Part shown: piece by piece, positions 19,026 to 29,088 of the stretch | How positions within the stretch are numbered: the stretch's first letter is position 1 | Layout: the number at the start of each line of letters is the position of its first letter | Translations under genes and position numbers: made by a program | Source: Soehngenia sp. | Lineage (GTDB): Bacteria; Bacillota; Clostridia; Tissierellales; Tissierellaceae | Direction of reading: 5' to 3' | DNA: 64,000 nucleotides | NCBI GenBank assembly: GCA_024637045.1 | Contig: JAGXFX010000019.1 | Location: 170,463 to 234,462 of the forward strand | The notes under the pieces: generated by a model | Databases searched by the model: none | Told to the model about the DNA's origin: nothing | The model's input: only the letters and a program-made list of their open reading frames with translations

Positions 19026-19316
19026 TTACGCTAATTCTTCTCGAGGATAGACGCTGACCTGCTTCTTGTCGCGACCTTTTCTTTCATATTTAACAACACC
19101 ATCAACTGTGGCAAATAATGTATCATCTCCACCTATTTGTACGTTGTTGCCTGGATGGATTCTAGTTCCTCTTTGTCTTACCAGGATATTTCCTGACAAT
19201 ACGAACTGTCCATCTCCTCTTTTGACACCAAGTCTTTTAGACTCACTGTCTCTACCGTTTTTTGAACTACCTACTCCTTTTTTAGAAGAAAATAATTGTA
19301 AATTCAATTTAAACAC
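19026..19316 (-). CDS. rpmA: 50S ribosomal protein L27 with cleavable N-terminal extension
   Basis: Large-subunit protein near the peptidyl-transferase centre (96 aa). It starts at a GTG after GGAGGTG and begins [21 protein letters not shown]. The LNLQLF-S segment is the Firmicutes pre-sequence removed by Prp protease, exposing the SSKKG N-terminus needed for function. Conserved [18 protein letters not shown] and [12 protein letters not shown] follow. It overlaps the prp stop by 8 bp. Confidence 0.96.
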   Translation of the reverse strand: MFKLNLQLFSSKKGVGSSKNGRDSESKRLGVKRGDGQFVLSGNILVRQRGTRIHPGNNVQIGGDDTLFATVDGVVKYERKGRDKKQVSVYPREELA

Positions 19317-19668
19317 GATTTCCACCTCCTACATATTCAAGAGTTATATATTTAGGGTAACTTTCTATCATTGATCTGATTCCGACATCATAGGTTCTTA
19401 AAATAACCTGGATGTAAGGTAATGTATCATTTTGCAGTTCTGTTTTTAATTTTACCTTCAGGTAACCAACACTGTCATCTAACTTGTAATCAAGGTTCGT
19501 TTCATTGACACCAGCTACCTCAATTAATGCTCTTAAGGCAGTGTAACCCAAAACCGATGCTGCAGCACAAACAATATCTTCACCGTGTGGTCTATAATCT
19601 GCATGGCCTGACATTTCAAAGGATATTATATTCCCCTCACTGTCAGATTCAATTCTTACCTTGATCAT
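19309..19668 (-). CDS. prp: Prp, ribosomal-processing cysteine protease
   Basis: Cysteine protease that trims the L27 pre-sequence (119 aa). The family catalytic pair is visible as His in [13 protein letters not shown] and Cys in DIVCAAAS (about residues 21 and 34). It lies between L21 and L27, as in other Firmicutes. Confidence 0.94.
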   Translation of the reverse strand: MIKVRIESDSEGNIISFEMSGHADYRPHGEDIVCAAASVLGYTALRALIEVAGVNETNLDYKLDDSVGYLKVKLKTELQNDTLPYIQVILRTYDVGIRSMIESYPKYITLEYVGGGNRV

Positions 19669-19670
19669 AA

Positions 19671-19982
19671 TTAACCTACAATCTTGTCAATTTGAACCTT
19701 AGTAAATGGTTGTCTATGTCCTTGCTTTTTTCTTATGTTCTTCTTAGCTTTATACTTGAATACTACAATTTTCTTTGACTTACCTTGAGCAAGAACTGTA
19801 CCTTCAACTTTAGCTCCTTCTATGAATGGCTTTCCAGGAGTTAATCCTGAATCTGTTGACATTAGAAGAACTTTCTCGAAATTAACAGCATCCCCTGTTT
19901 CAGCGTTTAGTTTTTCTACAAAAACTACATCGCCTTCCTGAACTTTGTATTGCTTTCCACCTGTTTCAATAATTGCGTACAT
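19671..19982 (-). CDS. rplU: 50S ribosomal protein L21
   Basis: 23S rRNA-binding protein (103 aa). It begins [18 protein letters not shown] and ends with the basic [19 protein letters not shown] segment. GAGGAGGTGCAGTAA precedes the ATG. First gene of L21-Prp-L27. Confidence 0.97.
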   Translation of the reverse strand: MYAIIETGGKQYKVQEGDVVFVEKLNAETGDAVNFEKVLLMSTDSGLTPGKPFIEGAKVEGTVLAQGKSKKIVVFKYKAKKNIRKKQGHRQPFTKVQIDKIVG

Positions 19983-20070
19983 TTACTGCACCTCCTCTTA
20001 CCTAGTCTCGCCAATATAAGGTGACTATGCTTAAAACCCATATTGAGCGGCTCTACACCTAAGATAGTTT
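19983..20070 (-). promoter_or_regulatory. Probable L21 leader
   Basis: The gap upstream of rplU can form stems on the minus strand: GGTG/CACC bracketing about 35 nt and CAATAT/ATATTG. Position and size match the Firmicutes ribosomal L21 leader, thought to bind L21 for feedback control. Assigned by position and foldability, not by an alignment. Confidence 0.5.
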
Positions 20071-20090
20071 AACAAAATAAACCGTTATTG

Positions 20091-21326
20091 TCAAGCTTCA
20101 TTTTTCCTTATGCGCCCTCTTCCATTGCATGTTGGGCACACTAATGTGGTTTCCTTGTCCAGTGTTGGTCTATTCCTCTTTCTTACAACCTCCACCAGAC
20201 TCAGCTTGGTTATATCAACTACGTATGGTTTATTCTTGTCTTTTCTAAACTCTTTCTCAAGATTCTTAAGTACAATATCTATGTTATCCTTGCTTTTCAT
20301 ATCAATAAAATCAATGATTACTATACCACCAATATCTCTTAATCTAATCTGTCTTGCGATTTCAACAGCAGCTTCAATATTGGTTCTTACAATAGTGTCA
20401 TCAAGAGTAATAAATCCAACATACTTCCCTGTGTTTACATCAACGACTGTGAGAGCCTCTGTTTCATCAATGACTATATAACCACCGCTTTTTAGCTGAA
20501 CCCTTCTTGAAAGAGCTTCCTTCATATCCATTTGAATATTCATGTGATAATCCATGTTGTATAGAGGGTCGTAAGTAAGTCTATCTTGAAGATTGTAGTC
20601 CTTAAGTTTGCTTGTTGTTTTTAGTCGTTTTAGAAGTTCCTTATTGTTTGTAACTACATTGGTCTTGGTTTCATCGAAGTAATCCCGAAGAATCTGAAGT
20701 ATCAATACCGGTTCACTATAAATAAGCTTTGGTGTTGGAAGATAGTTCTTCTCAGCTTCTATACTTTCAAAAATATCCACCAGTTCGGTGTATTCCTCTG
20801 AGAGTAATTCTGATTCAACTCCATTGGAAACAGTTCTGAATATCATTCCCATTTGTTTGGTTTGAATATCTTTTCCAAGACTTCTTAGTCTGTCTATTTC
20901 TTCCTGTATTCTGATTTTTTTCGATATATTAACTCTGTTGGAATAAGGAGTAAGTACCATATATCTTCCAGGGATTGAAAGATGAGTTGTCACCTTGGGT
21001 CCTTTATTTCCTAAAGGCTCTTTCACAACTTGAACAATTATATCTTCTCCTTGTGTCAGGACTTGATTAATGGCATGTTTTTCTTTTTTATACATCATTT
21101 CCATATCTAGTGCATCCTTTATATTCAAGTATGCATTCTTTTCTTCTCCTATATCTACAAAAGCTGCCTCCATCCCTTGCAGGATGTTCTGGACTCTACC
21201 TCTATAAACATTCCCGAGAAGTCTATGCCGCTGAGTATCTTCCTTGTAATACTCAACAAGTCTGTCATCCTCCACTATGCATATTCTATTGACCCCATCC
21301 CTTGAATCAATGTAAATCGTGTTCAT
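20091..21326 (-). CDS. rng: Ribonuclease G/E family protein
   Basis: Endoribonuclease for mRNA/rRNA processing (411 aa, short RNase G type). An N-terminal S1 domain (GNVYRGRVQNILQGMEAAFVDIG, about residues 38-60) is followed by the catalytic DNase I-like part with Asp residues in VVDVNTGKYVGF and IVIIDFIDMKS. A C-terminal CPTCNGRG zinc-link motif is present; no long RNase E scaffold tail. The ATG at 21326 follows AGGGGTG. Confidence 0.94.
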   Translation of the reverse strand: MNTIYIDSRDGVNRICIVEDDRLVEYYKEDTQRHRLLGNVYRGRVQNILQGMEAAFVDIGEEKNAYLNIKDALDMEMMYKKEKHAINQVLTQGEDIIVQVVKEPLGNKGPKVTTHLSIPGRYMVLTPYSNRVNISKKIRIQEEIDRLRSLGKDIQTKQMGMIFRTVSNGVESELLSEEYTELVDIFESIEAEKNYLPTPKLIYSEPVLILQILRDYFDETKTNVVTNNKELLKRLKTTSKLKDYNLQDRLTYDPLYNMDYHMNIQMDMKEALSRRVQLKSGGYIVIDETEALTVVDVNTGKYVGFITLDDTIVRTNIEAAVEIARQIRLRDIGGIVIIDFIDMKSKDNIDIVLKNLEKEFRKDKNKPYVVDITKLSLVEVVRKRNRPTLDKETTLVCPTCNGRGRIRKNEA

Positions 21327-21337
21327 CCAATACACCC

Positions 21338-22039
21338 CTATGCAAGTTCCTTGATTTCTCCATTCTCATCAGCAAGTACATCCAGACGTTTAATTAAAAC
21401 CATATCAAGGTCAATGTCGAGCTGAAGTTCTCTATCTATTGCCCCCACCAACTCTATTGGTTTTAAGTTTCCAGTCTCGCCTGTCCTTAGAAATGCATTT
21501 ACAATATGGAATCCATCTTCATCAATACCCTTATATATAATATTCCCAATAAGTGGGATAATATCCACTTGACGATCCACTTTGATCTTACCCTTCTTTT
21601 TTTTCTTGGTAATGAATACTTCAGATAGTTTATCCCATCGATCCAGACTATCTTCAAATTCGGACGCTTGATCCGTATTTTTTGTCCTAAATCTGATTTC
21701 ATAATGTGACCAGGCAATCATTGAGGTCAATGATGCACCCTTTTCAGTCTCCCAGCAGCTTGTAATCTTTATACCCTCAGGTAGTGCTTCATTAATTCTT
21801 TTCGCGAAATCTGCTGGTTCAATCCATTCTGTCAACTCTACATCCATATATTCCGCAAGGCTTTCAGTTCCCAGCGGAAGAGGGTTTCCGATTGAAAACT
21901 TTGGATGTGGATTATAACCATCAGAAAATTTAATTGGTATACCAACCTTTGAAAATGTTCTAGTAAAAAGTCTTACCATATCCAGATGGGATAGGTACTT
22001 AAGGTATCCGACTTTTGTATATTTTGTTCTTAGAATCAA
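21338..22039 (-). CDS. Radical-SAM-associated DUF2344 protein
   Basis: A 233-aa protein of the family (TIGR03936/DUF2344) almost always encoded next to a B12-binding-like radical SAM protein and RNase G; function unknown. Typical segments are KVGYLKYLSHLDMVRLFTRTF, FSDGYNPHPKFSIGNPLPLGTES and the C-terminal KPIELV region. The start is a TTG at 22039 that overlaps the upstream stop as TTGA, with a G-rich ribosome site before it. Confidence 0.85.
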   Translation of the reverse strand: MILRTKYTKVGYLKYLSHLDMVRLFTRTFSKVGIPIKFSDGYNPHPKFSIGNPLPLGTESLAEYMDVELTEWIEPADFAKRINEALPEGIKITSCWETEKGASLTSMIAWSHYEIRFRTKNTDQASEFEDSLDRWDKLSEVFITKKKKKGKIKVDRQVDIIPLIGNIIYKGIDEDGFHIVNAFLRTGETGNLKPIELVGAIDRELQLDIDLDMVLIKRLDVLADENGEIKELA

Positions 22040-23883
22040 TTGAATACCCCCCACATGGCACAATCTTCTATACCACAGCCAGTACATCCAAGTCTGCAGT
22101 CTCTTGTGGTTTCTCCTTTGATTGCTTTTGTATATTCGCTAATAAGATATTTTTTACTTGGCCCAGGATTAATAAAATCCCATGGCAGATTTTCTGTAAA
22201 TTCCCTGTTTCGATTTGCATAAAAACTTCCATCAATTTCAAGTTCCTCCATTGCCTCCAACCAAATTTCATACTTGAAGTGCTCTGACCATCCATCAAAC
22301 CTGCTACCCTTTTCCCATGCTCTAAGAATAAGCTTGCTGATTCTACGGTCACCTCTTGCCACGATAGCCTCCATAAAACTAACTCTGGGATCATGGTAAT
22401 TGAAGGATACTTTATTGTCCCTTATCTCTTTTTTTACAAGATTTATCTTATGGTGAAAGTTTTCAATTGTATCCTGACCTTGCCATTGGAAAGGTGTGAA
22501 AGGTTTCGGTACAAAGCATGATGCACTGGCAGTAACTTGAAAGTTTCCCTTACGCTCTTCTGGTGGTCTGTTGAAAAACAGATCTTTTACGAGATATGCC
22601 AAGTCCTTTATCCCAAGAACATCTTCATCTGTTTCTGTTGGCAAACCAATCATAAAGTAAAGTTTGATTCTGGACCAACCTTCCTTAAAAGCATAACCTA
22701 CTGCATTTACAAGGTCATTCTCATCAACGCCCTTATTGACAACATCTCTTAGCCTCTGACTTCCAGCTTCTGGAGCAAATGTAAGACCAGATTTTCTAAC
22801 TTTCTCAATTTCTTTTAATATGTCTATGCTAACAGAATCCAGTCTGAGTGATGGTAACGAGACCCCAACTTTTTTATCTTCGAATTTATCCATTAGTGAA
22901 GATATTAATAGATGCAGCTGGGAGTAATCACATGAACTTAATGACGATAGTGATATGTTTTCATACCCTGTAGAATCTACAAGTTTTTCTGCAAGTTCCA
23001 TAAGTCTGTCAACTGACTTTTCTCTGATTGGTCGATATATCATACCTGCCTGACAGAATCTACAACCATGGGTACACCCTCTGAAAAGCTCCATTGAAAT
23101 TCGGTCATGTACAGTTTCCATGTAAGGTACTATCATTTTTTCGGGAGAAAACATACTGTCGAGATCCCTGATCATTCTCTTTTCAATTATCTGTGGAATA
23201 TTCTCAATCAATGAAAATCGTTCATTAATTGTTCCATCTTCGTTATAGTTTACATCATAAAGTGATGGTACATATATTCCTTGCATTGTTTTTTGAACTT
23301 CCTCAAGAAACTTTGCTTTATTGTAACCTTGTCTTTTGTGCTTGTTGTAGACCCTCATAAGCTCAAGTGTTACCTCTTCACCTTCTCCTATTACGAAGAG
23401 GTCTATAAACTCCCACAGCGGCTCTGGGTTGTACGCACATGGACCTCCGGCTATTACCAAAGGAAAATCCTCATCTCGATCTTTCGAAAGCAGAGGTATC
23501 TCTGCAAGGTCCAATATATTCAATATATTTGTGTAACTCATTTCATACTGAAGCGTGAATCCAAGCAAGTCAAAGTTCTTAACTTCTTCTTTTGATTCCA
23601 GTGTAAACAGTGGAATCGATTCCTTCCTTATTTGCTCTTCCATATCAACCCATGGTGCAAATACTCTTTCACATGAATACTGTGGTTCATTATTTATCAG
23701 GTTGTAAAGTATGTGCATTCCCAGATGTGACATCCCCACTTCGTATACATCAGGAAAAGAAAATGCAAAACGAACATCCAGCTGCTCAGGATTCTTTTGT
23801 ACCATGTTTTGTTCCATACCAATATATCTTGAAGGTTTCTCAACCTTCATCAAAATCTTATCCAATTTGTATTTATTTATCAT
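22036..23883 (-). CDS. TIGR03960-type radical SAM protein
   Basis: A 615-aa radical SAM protein of unknown function. The N-terminal region looks like a cobalamin-binding-like fold (FAFSFPDVYEVGMSHLGMHILYNLIN). The iron-sulfur motif is CTHGCRFCQAG (CxxxCxxC, about residue 270), with a late C-rich tail CRLGCTGCGIEDCAMWG that may bind a second cluster. AAAGGTG precedes ATG 23883 (MINKYKLD). Cotranscribed with DUF2344 and rng. Confidence 0.88.
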   Translation of the reverse strand: MINKYKLDKILMKVEKPSRYIGMEQNMVQKNPEQLDVRFAFSFPDVYEVGMSHLGMHILYNLINNEPQYSCERVFAPWVDMEEQIRKESIPLFTLESKEEVKNFDLLGFTLQYEMSYTNILNILDLAEIPLLSKDRDEDFPLVIAGGPCAYNPEPLWEFIDLFVIGEGEEVTLELMRVYNKHKRQGYNKAKFLEEVQKTMQGIYVPSLYDVNYNEDGTINERFSLIENIPQIIEKRMIRDLDSMFSPEKMIVPYMETVHDRISMELFRGCTHGCRFCQAGMIYRPIREKSVDRLMELAEKLVDSTGYENISLSSLSSCDYSQLHLLISSLMDKFEDKKVGVSLPSLRLDSVSIDILKEIEKVRKSGLTFAPEAGSQRLRDVVNKGVDENDLVNAVGYAFKEGWSRIKLYFMIGLPTETDEDVLGIKDLAYLVKDLFFNRPPEERKGNFQVTASASCFVPKPFTPFQWQGQDTIENFHHKINLVKKEIRDNKVSFNYHDPRVSFMEAIVARGDRRISKLILRAWEKGSRFDGWSEHFKYEIWLEAMEELEIDGSFYANRNREFTENLPWDFINPGPSKKYLISEYTKAIKGETTRDCRLGCTGCGIEDCAMWGVFN

Positions 23884-23972
23884 TCCATTCACCTTTCGAT
23901 TGTTTGCTTGTCTTTCTGGGAGTATAACTCCTTGCATGCATAAAAAAGCTCTAACCAAGGTTAGAGCAACAA

Positions 23973-24254
23973 TTATTTCTTCTTGTCTTTGATATTGACA
24001 ATAGGAATATTGGCAACAAGCGCAGATACAGGAGATTTATTGCCTTCCTTCTTCATCTTAGTCATCTTGATTTCAATTTCAGATTCATCTATTTCCGCAT
24101 ATTTGGAAATCACTTTTACGATATCACCCTTAATCATTTCCAAAAATCTAGGAGACAGGTCAGAGCGATCATGAACCAATACCAACTTAAGTCTTTCTTT
24201 AGCCACATTCTTGCTGTTTTCCTTTTTTCTAGTAAACATTTTGAAAAAATCCAA
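23973..24254 (-). CDS. minE: Cell division topological specificity factor MinE
   Basis: Stimulates MinD ATPase and drives Min oscillation (93 aa). The anti-MinCD segment KERLKLVLVHDRSDLSP is at about residues 20-36, and EIEIKMTKMK is in the C-terminal domain. It follows minD by 14 bp. Confidence 0.95.
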   Translation of the reverse strand: MDFFKMFTRKKENSKNVAKERLKLVLVHDRSDLSPRFLEMIKGDIVKVISKYAEIDESEIEIKMTKMKKEGNKSPVSALVANIPIVNIKDKKK

Positions 24255-24268
24255 ACCTTTCGCCTCCT

Positions 24269-25081
24269 TTACTTTCCAAATATTAGTTTAAGAACTTTAC
24301 TAAACTTGCTTTCGGAATCTTCTTCAAGATTCAAAAACTCAACTTCCTCGCCTGTAATTCTCTGAACTATATTTCTATATGCCTTTCCTGCCAGGGATTT
24401 GTCATCCATTACTACTGGCTCCCCTTTATTTGTAGAAATTACAATAGATTCATCATCAGGAACTATTCCAACCAAATCTATGGCTAAAATATCGATAATG
24501 TCTTCAATGGTCATCATGTCGCCTCTTTTAACCATGTCTGGTCTGATCCTGTTTATTATAAGCTCTGGATCGTGAAGTTCATTGGCTTCAAGAATTCCAA
24601 TTACCCTGTCTGCATCTCTTACAGCAGAAATTTCTGGTGTAGTAACAATAATTCCTCGGTCTGCTCCTGCTATTGAATATTGGAAGCCTTGCTCGATTCC
24701 AGCTGGTGAATCAATAATTACATAATCATGATTCTTTTTAAGTTCATTTACCAACTCCACCATTTGTTTAGGACTTACTGCGGTCTTATCCCTAGTCTGT
24801 GCAGCTGGCAATAAGTACAGTTTATCATGTCTCTTATCTTTTATCAGTGCCTGCTTAAGCTTACAATTTTTCTCTACTACATCTACAATATCATAAACTA
24901 TTCTGTTCTCAAGACCCATTACTACATCAAGATTTCTCAATCCTATGTCTGCGTCCAGAACTACGACAGAATAACCTAGTCTTGCTAATCCAGTTCCTAT
25001 ATTGGCGCTTGTTGTCGTTTTTCCAACACCACCTTTTCCGGATGTTATGACAATAGCTGTTCCCATTTTTTCTTTAGCCAT
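24269..25081 (-). CDS. minD: Septum site-determining ATPase MinD
   Basis: Membrane-associated deviant Walker ATPase (270 aa). It has SGKGGVGKTTTSANIG (about residues 14-29), DADIGLRNLD, and a C-terminal amphipathic membrane-targeting helix (KFSKVLKLIFGK). Recruits MinC to the membrane. Confidence 0.97.
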   Translation of the reverse strand: MAKEKMGTAIVITSGKGGVGKTTTSANIGTGLARLGYSVVVLDADIGLRNLDVVMGLENRIVYDIVDVVEKNCKLKQALIKDKRHDKLYLLPAAQTRDKTAVSPKQMVELVNELKKNHDYVIIDSPAGIEQGFQYSIAGADRGIIVTTPEISAVRDADRVIGILEANELHDPELIINRIRPDMVKRGDMMTIEDIIDILAIDLVGIVPDDESIVISTNKGEPVVMDDKSLAGKAYRNIVQRITGEEVEFLNLEEDSESKFSKVLKLIFGK

Positions 25082-25096
25082 TTATGTTCCTCCCTT

Positions 25097-25744
25097 TTAT
25101 TTATTAGGCAAATAAGGCTCAATTACAACTGCTCCATTAACCACTCTTGCAATTTCAGGATATTTGTATTGTACATCATCCTCCGGTGGCCTAACAATAT
25201 ACTCTGCTATTCTAAGCTGAGTTGGTAAAAGACTATAGGCAGCTACTACAGCGTATCTGTTCCCGCCAATCCCTGCTTGAGCAACACCTCTAAGTGATCC
25301 TAATACTACAATATTCCCCTTTGCCTTCAACTGCGCACCGGGATTTACATCTCCAATTACTACAATATTTCCATTATAAGATACTTCCTGACCAGACCTT
25401 AGGGTACCATGAACAAACTTGGTCATCCCTTCCTGCACTTCCTCTGGTTCTGATGAATGATCAATCACGATTGTTTCAGATTGTATGGAAGTAATGTCTT
25501 CTGGAACTTTTTCAATCTGAACAGCAAAATCATATTTATATTTGAGCAGCAACATGATTTCTATTCTGTTATCTTCCGAAAGCTCCTCTCCTTTAACTCC
25601 GAGGATATTGCTTCCCTCGAAAAAATTGGAAGCTGTCTTCATCTTGTTTTTAAGCTCAGTTTTAATAATTTCAAGATCATTGCCTTCAACATTTAAGTAA
25701 ATGCCATTTGCAACTCCCTTGATTGAAACTACATCTTTTCTCAT
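25097..25744 (-). CDS. minC: Septum site-determining protein MinC
   Basis: Inhibitor of FtsZ assembly away from midcell (215 aa). The N-terminal FtsZ-inhibiting domain is divergent. The C-terminal beta-helix is clear, with LRSGQEVSYNGNIVVIGDVNPGA (about 116-138) and GNIVVLGSLRGVAQAG. First of minCDE, downstream of PBP2. Confidence 0.94.
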   Translation of the reverse strand: MRKDVVSIKGVANGIYLNVEGNDLEIIKTELKNKMKTASNFFEGSNILGVKGEELSEDNRIEIMLLLKYKYDFAVQIEKVPEDITSIQSETIVIDHSSEPEEVQEGMTKFVHGTLRSGQEVSYNGNIVVIGDVNPGAQLKAKGNIVVLGSLRGVAQAGIGGNRYAVVAAYSLLPTQLRIAEYIVRPPEDDVQYKYPEIARVVNGAVVIEPYLPNK

Positions 25745-25826
25745 GTGCTACCTCCAAATAAAATCCTTATTCTCATTCTACTAGTTTATGGAATAAAAAT
25801 CCACAGTTTTAGTTTTTTATTTTACA

Positions 25827-28800
25827 TCAATCAAACACTACAGTATTTTCTATAGGCAAAGTGTCTGTCTGTTGGGTATCGTTCAAACCAAGATATTCCG
25901 CAATTATGTCTCTGACCATAGGAGCTGCATATCCTCCGGATCCTCCTTGAAACAATACAGCTGCAACAGCTATTTCAGGATCATCATAAGGAGCAAAACC
26001 TACAAACCAGGCAAAATCATCATATGTGTCACCAGTTGAAGGATTGATTCCGCTTCTTTCTGCGGTACCGGTCTTTACACCCACCTGTACTGGGAAATTC
26101 TGGAACACACGTCTTGCAGTTCCATCGTCTGCAACCATCTGCATTCCTCTTTTAACATGTTCCAGATTCTCATAGTCATTCATCTCAATCAATTCACCTT
26201 GAGTTTCATGTTCATACAAAATTGATACATTATTATAATTCCTTATGCTTTCAATTAGCGTAATTTTATTCAGATAACCTCCATTGGCTATTGTGGCAAC
26301 ATAGTTCGCCATCTGAATTGGTGTATAAGCACTTTGACCTTGTCCAATAGTTACATTCAAAGTATCGGCAATATTCCATCCTGCCTGATTTAAATACGTG
26401 TATTTTATCTTGTCTGCCAAACCTTCCCTTTCACCTGACAATCTCATTTCAGGTTCAATTCCCATATCATAAAGCCTTCTTACCACTTCTGCTCTTGATA
26501 GGGTTTCTTCCAATTCAGTCCAGCTAGTTATTTCTTCTATTTTTTCCAGAACTTCTTCTTCGCTAAACTCTCTGTCTGCAATGATGTAGCTTTCCATGCT
26601 TCTTTGAAGCATTTGCTTCAAAAGATACTTTGTGGTTATTATTTTTCTTTGAGGATCTGGTACTCCACCTGATACTTCTGTCGGGATATTTATTTCTATT
26701 CCCGTTTTGTCATTCAGTCCAAATTTCTTGGACATTTCAACTATCTCCTCAATCTCTATCTTAACGCCAATATCCTGTCCTGTTCTTTGATTTCTCCCCA
26801 TCGCTAGTGTATAGAAGTAATAGTTGCATGAGTCTCTCAATGCTTCATAAAAGTTCTCATAACCATGTGTACCGCCTGTATTGGTATAAAGCAAGCAATG
26901 GAATCTCTTGTCACCTACTGTAACATAACCCATATCCCTTATTCTAAGGAGAGGGTTAAGACCTTTTTCCAAAGCCGTCAATCCTGTAACCATCTTGAAT
27001 GTTGAGCCTGGCTGCACTGCTGTTTGTGTAGCTATGTTGTATAATGGTCGTGGTGCCAGAGGATTTTCTGAATCCTCTGGAAACAAACTCAGCCAGTCCG
27101 TATTATTGATTCCTGTTGAAAACAGGTTGGGATCAAATGATGGGTAACTTACCATCGCCAGGGTCTCACCTGTTTTAACATCCAATACTACAACTGCACC
27201 TGAATTTGCATTCACATATGGTCTGCCTTTACGCCTGTGGATTCCGAAAGGATAGTCACCCCATTGACTTGTGTAGGTACCTCCTTTACTTAACTCATCC
27301 AAAGTTTGTTTCATGGTATCTTCTGCAATTTTCTGCAATTTCAAGTCTATTGTAAGATAAATATTGTCTCCTGGAACAGGGCTTATCTCTTCTATTACAT
27401 TTGTAGTGTTTCCAACAACGTCAACTTCAACTTTTCTAATGCCGCTTTCACCGTTTAACTGTATTTCATAGCTTTCTTCAATGCCAGTTTTACCAATTAA
27501 TGTACCAGGTGAATACCCTTCCTCCCTTATATACTTTTCTATTTCCGTTGTTTGGCTTATCTTTCCAATGTAACCCAGTATATGCGATGCTGTCATACCT
27601 TCAGGATATACTCTTACCGGTTCGATTGATACATCAATACCTGGCATACCCGATAGTCTTTCTTCAATTTTTGCAACAGTTTCGTCTTTAATCCCATATG
27701 CAATATTAATCGGCTGATATGCAAGATACCCCTGAATGCTAAGTTGATTGATCAATCCCAGAAGAGATTTGGCTTCATAATTAGATAACTTTTCATCTAT
27801 ACTATAGCTGTCTCTAACCGCTTCAAATGAATCTGCAAGTGGTGTTCCCAACTCAATTTTGTTAGCTTCATACCAGTTGTTGCGATTGTTTATATGAACA
27901 TATTCAAATTCTCCTGAAACAGAAATTCTCGGATTTACTCCACTGCTTATAAGATGAGTCTGTGCCTGGTAGCGAATCCTCTCGTCATTAACGAACGTAG
28001 AGAGAATTTCCTTTTCATCTATAAAATTTATCAAGTATTCCAATGGATCCTGGTCTTCAATTCCGGTTGTATCAACAAAACTATATAACAGTTCCGTTCC
28101 TTCATCATTCATTCTTATCTGTACGGGAGGATTCTCACCATTATTTCCCAGAATTTCCAGTAATATCTCCCCTGGAACCAGGTACTCTTTTGTTTCTTCA
28201 TCAATAACAATTACCCTGCTAAGAAATGAGTATAGAGATACTTCTCTAAACAAATTAATGAAATCTTGCTCAGCAGAAGTGTCCATGGTAACAAAAGAAT
28301 AATCAGACATAAGAGAAACCTTTTGCTGAAGATAATCCTCATCATAAACCAATACAAAGTCCTCAAGAACAACATCCTCTTCCAGATTGTTTCTGGTTAA
28401 CAATTCAAAGGCAATCAACCTTGCAACAGGATGGTCCACTATTTTTCTGGTGTTTACTTTGTTGTTGTCAAGCAACTCCAAGAGCTTGACTCTGTCTTCC
28501 GGGATACTTCCATCAAGTGAGTATACATCTGGATTTTTATCACTTAAAACATCCTGGGCTCTTTTAAAAATTGAAATCTCAAAATGTTCATCATATGGTT
28601 TTCTAAACTCCATGGTAATAAATTCATCAAGCAATCCATTGCTCAAAATTAAATCCACCACTTTATCCATTGGTCCAATTTCATTTGTAAAATAGGATTC
28701 GGTTGAGCTGTATTTAAAATAGTTCAATTCCACTGGATAATCATTTACATATTCTGCACCATCTGTTTCAAGAAGCCTCACCAGTTGCAGCAAGCTTTCG

Positions 28801-29081
28801 TTTCTTATTTCCCTGTCACCAAAATTCAACTCATCTTTTAATAACTGTACAGTAAATGTAGGTACATTGCCTGCCAGTAGTCTTCCATGTCTGTCACGAA
28901 TCTCGCCCCTGGGAGCTGTGGTGTAAACTTCCTTGACTCTTTTATTGTCCGATAAGTCTCTATAGTAATCCCCTTGGGCAATAGTTAGCGTAGCCAGTCT
29001 GAAAACAAGCACTGTAACTATTAGAACAAGAAAATATATCATTAAACTGTATCTGTTGAAAAGTTTTTCTCTAAGTTTCAT
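25827..29081 (-). CDS. Penicillin-binding protein 2 (elongation transpeptidase), enlarged
   Basis: Transpeptidase for side-wall peptidoglycan synthesis with the Mre complex (1084 aa). An N-terminal membrane helix (about 11-33) is followed by the pedestal start RGEIRDRHGRLLAGN. Transpeptidase motifs are STFK (about residue 700), SCN (about 758) and KTGTAE (about 1005). The region between about residue 90 and the conserved IGKTGIEESYE (about 545) is some 300 residues longer than in the usual 600-700-aa PBP2. The ATG at 29081 follows AGGAGG. It lies between mreD and minC; no rodA is present nearby. Confidence 0.93.
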   Translation of the reverse strand: MKLREKLFNRYSLMIYFLVLIVTVLVFRLATLTIAQGDYYRDLSDNKRVKEVYTTAPRGEIRDRHGRLLAGNVPTFTVQLLKDELNFGDREIRNESLLQLVRLLETDGAEYVNDYPVELNYFKYSSTESYFTNEIGPMDKVVDLILSNGLLDEFITMEFRKPYDEHFEISIFKRAQDVLSDKNPDVYSLDGSIPEDRVKLLELLDNNKVNTRKIVDHPVARLIAFELLTRNNLEEDVVLEDFVLVYDEDYLQQKVSLMSDYSFVTMDTSAEQDFINLFREVSLYSFLSRVIVIDEETKEYLVPGEILLEILGNNGENPPVQIRMNDEGTELLYSFVDTTGIEDQDPLEYLINFIDEKEILSTFVNDERIRYQAQTHLISSGVNPRISVSGEFEYVHINNRNNWYEANKIELGTPLADSFEAVRDSYSIDEKLSNYEAKSLLGLINQLSIQGYLAYQPINIAYGIKDETVAKIEERLSGMPGIDVSIEPVRVYPEGMTASHILGYIGKISQTTEIEKYIREEGYSPGTLIGKTGIEESYEIQLNGESGIRKVEVDVVGNTTNVIEEISPVPGDNIYLTIDLKLQKIAEDTMKQTLDELSKGGTYTSQWGDYPFGIHRRKGRPYVNANSGAVVVLDVKTGETLAMVSYPSFDPNLFSTGINNTDWLSLFPEDSENPLAPRPLYNIATQTAVQPGSTFKMVTGLTALEKGLNPLLRIRDMGYVTVGDKRFHCLLYTNTGGTHGYENFYEALRDSCNYYFYTLAMGRNQRTGQDIGVKIEIEEIVEMSKKFGLNDKTGIEINIPTEVSGGVPDPQRKIITTKYLLKQMLQRSMESYIIADREFSEEEVLEKIEEITSWTELEETLSRAEVVRRLYDMGIEPEMRLSGEREGLADKIKYTYLNQAGWNIADTLNVTIGQGQSAYTPIQMANYVATIANGGYLNKITLIESIRNYNNVSILYEHETQGELIEMNDYENLEHVKRGMQMVADDGTARRVFQNFPVQVGVKTGTAERSGINPSTGDTYDDFAWFVGFAPYDDPEIAVAAVLFQGGSGGYAAPMVRDIIAEYLGLNDTQQTDTLPIENTVVFD

Positions 29082-29088
29082 AGAGTTT

